64,000 bases of DNA from Apostichopus japonicus (lineage: Eukaryota > Echinodermata > Holothuroidea > Aspidochirotida > Stichopodidae). Positions 59,101 through 64,000 of the stretch are shown in pieces. The stretch spans positions 9,585,013 through 9,649,012 of the forward strand of contig NC_092577.1 in the NCBI RefSeq assembly GCF_037975245.1, in the 5' to 3' direction. The notes below the pieces were generated by a model, which saw only the letters and a list, made by a program, of their open reading frames with translations, was not told the DNA's origin and ran no database searches. Position numbers and translations under genes: made by a program. Numbering within the stretch: position 1 is the first letter of the stretch; every line of letters starts with the position of its first letter.

Positions 59101-61918
59101 ATTGGATGTAGCCCACATAGCGTAGAGAAGTACTGTTTTTCTGACTAACCACCACGCCCGCTCCATCTTAATGGATCATTACCAAAAACAAAAGGGACTG
59201 GGACTGGTAATATCAGTTGATAGAGCACGTAGCTGATTCTGATGTCACTGATTCGAATGAAATTTGTTAATGAACTAGTTCTGGCCTAATTGTGTATCAC
59301 AACGTCAATGATTAAGTCATGTTATATCGATGACATGATGACCTTTAAAAAAAGGCTAATTTTACACCACTGGGTTGTACCGGCACAACTCACCCAACTC
59401 ACCCAACTCACACAACCAACCAATGCAATTTAAGGCACTTATTAAAATGGTAGTTAATTGTGGCATTGAAGTAAAGACATTATTTATACGTACGCAACAG
59501 TGGTCAATGTTTGGCAATTCAAAGCATATGAGAGGACACTTTTAAATCTAGTCACGTTCAGTTCTACTCCATCTAGTTCAATCCAAAGCTCCTGTAGATA
59601 ATTTTGTATCGGCAGACAGAGACCAGAGTTCAAAACAATTTCATTGCCAGAAATATTAACGGACTGCAGAGATTCAAGTAGCAATAAACGTGGTATTGTA
59701 ATCTGCAGAAAAGAGGAACCAAAATCAACATTACAGCATAGGTCAAATGTAAGATTTCTAATAATTTAAATATGAAAGTGGTACCTTTTTATTAAACATT
59801 AATTTGAACTTTTTGCATTTCTTCATCAAGTATTGTCATAAGTAGACACATTAATCTTTTAACGGTATAAAGTTTTATTTCTATAACATAACAATTGTTT
59901 TTTTTTTCACGGAAAGGGTACCCATTAGTATCCAATCGAAATATTGAGAATAATTGCAAATAAGAAATATGTCCCACCAAAGTATGATTTATGACATTTT
60001 TTCACCTAAATAAGTATATGTGGATTTATTTACCCATTTTAGTGACTTTACTTTACCTTGTAATGGGATGCAATGGCAAGTATGTGTAGCATATTTCTCT
60101 GCAGTAACCTTGTGTCAGCAACTGCTAAATGAATATCTTTAGAAGAAACTAGTTCCTTTATTATATCAACATCGCGATGGATTTCGTTACTTTGCTCAAG
60201 AAGGCACAGTTTTTTAAATGCTTCACTTCCTTCGAAACCCTGCAGGTAATGTACAACTTGGTAAGCAACTTTGGGATTAATTCCACAGGCAAATTGATAA
60301 AAATGTTGAAAATCTGAACGATTCAAATCGTCCAAAGATTCTGAAATATTTATTTCGGTTGGTTGTTCAACGTCTCTTTCCTTGCTGACCATAAAATCTA
60401 CAAAGTAATGAGCAGCATACCAAAGGACGAACAAATTGTGGTAAAATGTAACTTGTCTTATAGTTAGAGAGCTATCAGTTCCAGTAGTTTGAAGGTGAGG
60501 AGGTCGCACATCGAGCTCACGAAGAATTCCAATGCGTAAATAATGTCCCAAACAGTCTCGTCCAAGAACTTGAACAAGTTTTTCCTTACTCCAGCAGTGA
60601 CCATCACATCCAGTTAGGCTTTTGAAAGCTAACTCGTTCAAGCTATGATGATCAGTAACGTATGTGATATGTTTATTATACAATTTCTGTTTGAGGTGCT
60701 CGTGAAAACACAAGATCACTTTTTGCATGAATCTCGTGATGGTGTTAAATTGCTTTAAGGCCTCGTTTTCTTGAGTAATGCGTGTGTATATTGCCAGAAC
60801 GAAAGGCACTTGACAAAACCCTTCAATGACAGGGTTTTCTAAAAGCGATTCCTTGATTATCTCCATCAAACCAGTATTCTTGATATCGTTGTGAATATAT
60901 TGGTTTTGTTTTAACTTGTCGAACCCTGTTAATCGAATTGTTTTCTTGGGTGTGCTAAAGTGCTCCTGATTACACGGTAAACGCGTAGCTAGGATAACCT
61001 CTGAGTGAGCCAATATGTCTTCCTTCAATATCGCCAAGACATCACCTTGTGGCTCTGCCGTTGGTTCACTGTCAATGTATTCGTCGTAGCTATCTAACAC
61101 AAACACTAGCGAGGGAGTGTCATTTAAAATATGTTTGATCATATTAATATCGATATTAAAGTCGCTAGGTAATAGTAATCGCTTAATGGATTCATAGATG
61201 GAAGTAATACCCATGAACTTTCCGAGATTTAAATGTATAAGTATCTCAACTTGTTCTAAGTTTGACCCTTGGGCACAAATGCACCATTCATATGCAATTT
61301 GGAGAGTCAGGCGTGTTTTACCGAATAATGGATCACCCTCTATTACCCTCAATTTAGATTTGACTCGTGGGTCTGACCAAATTGCTTGGTACGATTCCAA
61401 CCTTTCCCATTTTCCCCTCTTCTCCGAGGTTCCTGACAAGCATTCAATTCCACTTTCGATAAACGTCCCGCGATCCTCACTTGGCAGTGCATCATGTAAG
61501 TATGAAACAGTCTGAAGATTGTCGTAAAGGTGCTTATACGTCCCTTTTAGATGTCGAATGAACTGCTTTTTAATCTCTGCGAGAAAAAAAAAAGAACAAT
61601 CGTAATACTCGGTTAGAGAACTCTCCAAGTTAAACTGATTCCGTGTAATTTTCTCTTTGGTCAATCTCATTATACCTTTACAGTTTTCATCAATCCTTTT
61701 TCAATGTACAGTTAAATTTTATATGGATCATGGTATAGTAGAGGGTTTTAGTAACGTGCACTATCAACAATAGCACTATATTGTCTAGTTTTTTTTCCGT
61801 TACAAGAACGTGTAGTAGCACTATAAAACAGATAATTCAATATTAATGACGTAGGTAGTAAATAAACAGAAAACTTGCTTAATGTCAACATACCTGACAT
61901 TATGTCAACCAAATCCAT
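56105..61918 (-). CDS. Gene B: seven-exon NACHT-domain (NLR-like) gene, full coding span
   Basis: Spliced model on the - strand joins 61918-61894, 61576-60057, 59702-59494, 58457-58381, 57334-57276, 56980-56933 and 56170-56105. All junctions are GT-AG with phases 1,0,2,1,0,0, the same as gene A. The coding sum is 2004 nt: 667 codons and a stop, no frameshift. The product has a short linker, NACHT, one LRR-like stretch and a short tail. Its introns total about 3.8 kb against about 33 kb in gene A. No signal peptide, TM segment or death-fold domain is visible. The predicted role is a cytoplasmic STAND NTPase of innate immunity, paralogous to gene A but well diverged. NACHT and exons 3-6 are well supported by the match to gene A; the first and last exons are weaker. 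No other NACHT exon is visible in the rest of the window. Confidence 0.75.
56933..56980 (-). CDS. Gene B exon 6 (48 nt)
   Basis: Acceptor ATTTCTGACAG and donor GAG|GTATGT bracket 16 codons (HTTGQIALSPEELERE), phase 0 at both ends. It is four codons longer than gene A exon 6 and likewise ends in acidic residues. Confidence 0.62.
57276..57334 (-). CDS. Gene B exon 5 (59 nt, L-N-x-x-[ST]-G-L-W motif)
   Basis: Acceptor TTTCTCCAATTAG, donor GAG|GTAAGA. Two nucleotides finish the split codon, then 19 codons LWYPSLMRYSLNPRSGLWE. Same length, phase and motif position as gene A exon 5. Confidence 0.75.
57499..57672. repeat. Foldback (MITE-like) element, copy 1
   Basis: Long inverted arms: ATCGGTAGCATGTGCTATTA and GGATTACAGTAAGAACTGAG on the left, their complements on the right, short loop. 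Outer ends read GATCGTGCT and a degenerate AACACAATCC. It lies in intron 4 of gene B. Same element at 63375-63552. Confidence 0.85.
58011..58255 (+). repeat. tRNA-derived SINE in gene B intron 4
   Basis: Has a box A (TAGCTCAGTGG, 58019-58029) and a box B (AGTTCGAGTC, 58062-58071) at tRNA spacing. GGGAGTG faces CACTCC as a remnant acceptor stem, and a ~170-bp body with paired TTGCGGCTTTGATAAGCCAA and CTGCTTGCAGGAGG blocks ends in an ACATACAT run. The T stem does not pair, so it is not a working tRNA gene. It is antisense to gene B. Confidence 0.75.
58381..58457 (-). CDS. Gene B exon 4 (77 nt, tail module)
   Basis: Acceptor TTATCTCACAG, donor ACAG|GTAAAT. Layout is 1 nt + 25 codons + 1 nt, reading FSLILLPIRFDEKDI, then LQLQEKRLT. 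Length and both phases equal gene A exon 4. The DNA carrying the acceptor is a 23-bp tandem duplication (58460-58505). Confidence 0.75.
58460..58505. repeat. 23-bp tandem duplication at the gene B exon 4 acceptor
   Basis: Two identical copies of GTGAGATAACAAAAGGATGAATT. On the gene B strand this is the pyrimidine tract before the acceptor. Only the exon-proximal copy is followed by G to give CACAG; the distal copy reads CACAA. Confidence 0.9.
59190..59275 (+). repeat. Degenerate tRNA-like SINE head
   Basis: TATCAGTTGATAGAGCACG and GATTCGAATG sit where tRNA boxes A and B would be, followed by GTTCTGGCCTAATTG. Both boxes carry changes, so this is an old element in gene B intron 3. Confidence 0.45.
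59494..59702 (-). CDS. Gene B exon 3: single LRR-like exon
   Basis: Acceptor TTTTCTGCAG, donor TTGC|GTACGT, 209 nt, phase 0 to phase 2. It reads ITIPRLLLLESLQSVNISGN, then IVLNSGLCLP, YLQELWIELD and VLSYALNCQTL. LQSVNISGNEI is a recognisable LRR-type repeat. The intact frame shows that the two halves of gene A exon 3 belong together. Only one such exon lies between NACHT and the tail. Confidence 0.85.
60057..61576 (-). CDS. Gene B exon 2: NACHT NTPase domain
   Basis: An exon of 1520 nt between a T-rich acceptor (TTTTTTTTCTCGCAG) and donor AAG|GTAAAG, open throughout, about residues 9-515. The linker EIKKQFIRHLKGTYKHLYDN matches the LKSRYKLQYD block of gene A. The P-loop is GDPLFGKT (about residues 89-96), Walker B VLDSYDE at 168-174, and a sensor-type ATR follows. 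The helical region has CQVPFVLAIY and FYHNLFVLWYAAHYF, equivalent to the same blocks in gene A. The P-loop keeps the first Gly, the Lys and the Thr, but Pro-Leu-Phe replaces the usual Ala-Gly-x before the last Gly, so nucleotide handling may differ. An ATG at 61670 reads into this frame but sits upstream of the acceptor in the presumed intron. Confidence 0.95.
61894..61918 (-). CDS. Gene B exon 1 (start codon, 8 codons plus 1 nt)
   Basis: ATG with G at +4 opens MDLVDIMS, then a phase-1 donor TCAG|GTATGT. In-frame TGA and TAA lie just upstream, and the purine-rich DNA before the ATG is a poor acceptor, so this is probably the true start. G+AG from exon 2 completes a Glu codon. It mirrors gene A exon 1. 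Confidence 0.55.
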
Positions 61919-63374
61919 CACTTATCACTTTTCATTCTGGCTCGAAAGTAATCTAAAAGAGAATGGTGTTTGATATTGTATCGTTTTGTCGTCAGTTTGC
62001 ATATGTTTTAATATTAAAATCAAGTACGTTATCGCAACCAACTTCAGCAACGTCATCACGGCCTTTTACATTTTTATCAACGTCATTCTTGATATCATCA
62101 ACAACCTCACTTACGTTAAGATGACCTCTTTATTGACCACATCGTCATTATTGACATAATTATAATTGCGTTATTATCAACATCATGTATGTCACATTCA
62201 TATTTTGGCAATATATACAGTACGTCATCATAATTGACGACTTAGTTAGGACGTCTTGGACGCCCTCGTCATCTTTACCGTCCTCGTCGTTATGGAGGCC
62301 ATAGTCACTTTCATCCTCATTGTCTTGGGAAACAATGTTGTAGTTTTATTGTTCTTCTTAACATCTAAGTTAGGCCTTGTAAATGAAATACATCTTCTCC
62401 ATTCATATTGCCCTGGACTTTGTTGCAATTTTCAACCTGAGTCTCAAATTGTGATTGCAATGATCGATTTGGGCACATAGTTTGCCGAACGTATTTTGTA
62501 TCTTCCAGAGATAACAAGGGAACATGAATCAGGGAGTAACTAATTACCTCATTGGCTCTTCGGGCAGGTCCCTGCTGTTAACTTAACAACAATATTGCCC
62601 ATGCTCACAGGAAAACAGATTGAGAACTTCTGAATCGTCTTCAATGGAAGTTTTAACACTTGAACGTAATTAGCATATGGGTGTAAAAGTTGTGAATATT
62701 CAAACCTAAGAGGTTCTTCAAAGTATCCATTAGGCAATGATCTAGATAATCTAGATAATCCGTGTTGATTTGCAATTACATCAAATACTCTTATCATGAT
62801 CTTAACAATTGCCTTTTTATACTATTACAATTTGCCTCATACGACAAGTTTATTTTTATTCCAATTAAAATATTACCTCGTAGCGGCATTTATGGTTTAC
62901 CATATTTGCACTAGTTTAAAAACTAACTGACCTTTCCTCCATATCAGGATTACTTTATTTACTCTAGACGTAAAACCAACAGCTACAATATGAAACTTCG
63001 AACACTTGGTTGATAGACTGTCAATTTAACAGATATAGAGCAGACAACAGCGTTTATATTACACTGTTAGTTATAAAGTAGGGAACTGAAAGTCCATTCT
63101 TGTTGAGATATCTGATTCTTATCATCTGTACCATTGTCCTTCTCCATTTCAAGAACCGCAAAAGATGAAACTTTACAACTGTAAAGGTCAACTTGAACTA
63201 TCCAGGTGTCATTATTCTCTGCTGAACGACTGTCAATCTCCTCCCCCATAAGAAACAAATTGTAGTAATACTTATTTGCACTTCTACACAACACGATTGC
63301 CCAGGACACCAGATACACATAGAGAACACAGTTACTAATGTAAATCTTACAGTTTTGTACGATAGTAAAAATTG
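61919..63374. other. Upstream flank of gene B
   Basis: 62030-62330 is rich in imperfect ATC/GTC triplets. Two - strand frames (62549-62797 and 63067-63318) are open. The second has a stretch (TWIVQVDLYSCKVSSFAVLE) with Ig-like alternation but no second Cys in place. I cannot assign either. Confidence 0.35.
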
Positions 63375-63552
63375 GATAGTGCTATAATTCGGTAGCATGT
63401 GCTATTGGGATTACAGTAAAACCTGAGGATATGTGTAATTCCAACAAATCCAGTTGATTTGGATTTGTTGAAATTACAAATATCCTCAGTTCTTTCTGTA
63501 AACTTAATAGCACATGCTACCGATTTATCAGATTTGTCAGCACGATCCAGTT
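63375..63552. repeat. Foldback (MITE-like) element, copy 2
   Basis: Same arms as 57499-57672. The right end is better preserved (ATTTGTCAGCACGATCC). Sequence after it to 64000 is unassigned; the further match TACTGTAATCTC...GTGTGAATC after both copies shows that the repeat unit extends about 40 nt past the hairpin. Confidence 0.85.
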
Positions 63553-64000
63553 ACTGTAATCTCTGTGTGAATCGGCTGCCCAGAAACATTTTAGCTGCCT
63601 ACAATCCGGGGTTGTAAGTAAAAAAGAGGCTCAATGAGGTCAAATCGTCATGTTCGGTGACTTTCTTAGTAACTTTAAGAAGCCAGAAGACCAAATAGTT
63701 TATATTGCTCTAGCATCGATGCGAGCAATATCAAATGTTTCGCCACATACACTCATTTATACAGTGTTGCGATTCAAACAAACCAATTCGTTTAAATGAT
63801 TTACTTTAATTTCAATTGGTTCTTGAGGTAGAAGATATTTCATAAATCTTTCGTTAAACAAATATTAATCATTAACATATTTATTATTATATTTAGTAAG
63901 TACTATAAGCGCAGTCCTTTGATAACATGGACAGTTCACATTGGTGTAAGTTTTCAGCGGGAAGGGGTACGGTCATAAAGAGCAAGCGGTTATGAAGAAG

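Noticed and set aside
61577-61670. ATG at 61670 as start of gene B
   Set aside because: It lies upstream of a strong T-rich acceptor; exon phase matches gene A when the acceptor is used.

Overview
This is eukaryotic (animal) genomic DNA: AT-rich, intron-rich and dense in micro-, mini- and dispersed repeats, with no bacterial-style operons. The only protein-coding genes I can support are two NACHT-domain (STAND NTPase, NLR-like) genes. Large NACHT/NLR families, tRNA-derived SINEs and GC-rich dispersed repeats of this type fit an invertebrate deuterostome. My best guess is an echinoderm, probably a sea cucumber; this rests on family knowledge and not on a database match.

Gene A lies on the + strand (coding 9938-44951) and gene B on the - strand (coding 61918-56105). 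They are convergent and about 11 kb apart at their stop codons. Read by eye, both resolve into seven coding exons with the same intron phases in the same order: a tiny ATG exon ending in phase 1, a ~1.52-kb NACHT exon, one ~207-nt exon with a single LRR-like stretch, then four small exons of 77, 59, 36 or 48, and 45 or 66 nt. The 77- and 59-nt exons have the same length in both genes and share residues (both fifth exons carry L-N-x-x-[ST]-G-L-W). This agreement is the main evidence for exons far too short for ORF detection. Gene B is open throughout (2004 nt, 667 codons plus stop). Gene A has one extra nucleotide (or a net -2) in exon 3; an in-frame alternative acceptor at 29120-29121 would remove it.

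Region by region: 1-7.65 kb holds intergenic repeats, including a 240-bp inverted pair and a large inverted repeat with ~0.8-kb arms (3046-7650). 7.65-9.94 kb is the likely 5' region of gene A. 9.9-45 kb is gene A, most of it intron: a 17-kb intron 2 contains a 29-bp minisatellite, ~148-bp tandem repeats carrying nuclear-receptor DR1-like sites, a 30-bp minisatellite and a pure ~908-bp (TATC)n tract; intron 6 contains a 51-bp minisatellite. 45-56 kb is intergenic and contains a 1.7-kb tandem duplication. 56.1-61.9 kb is gene B, compact, with a SINE, a degenerate tRNA-like element and a foldback element in its introns. 62-64 kb is its upstream flank, with a second copy of the foldback element.

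The expected role of both proteins is cytoplasmic innate-immune signalling through ATP-dependent oligomerisation. Neither gene model shows an N-terminal death-fold domain or a long LRR array, so ligand and signalling output cannot be read from the sequence.
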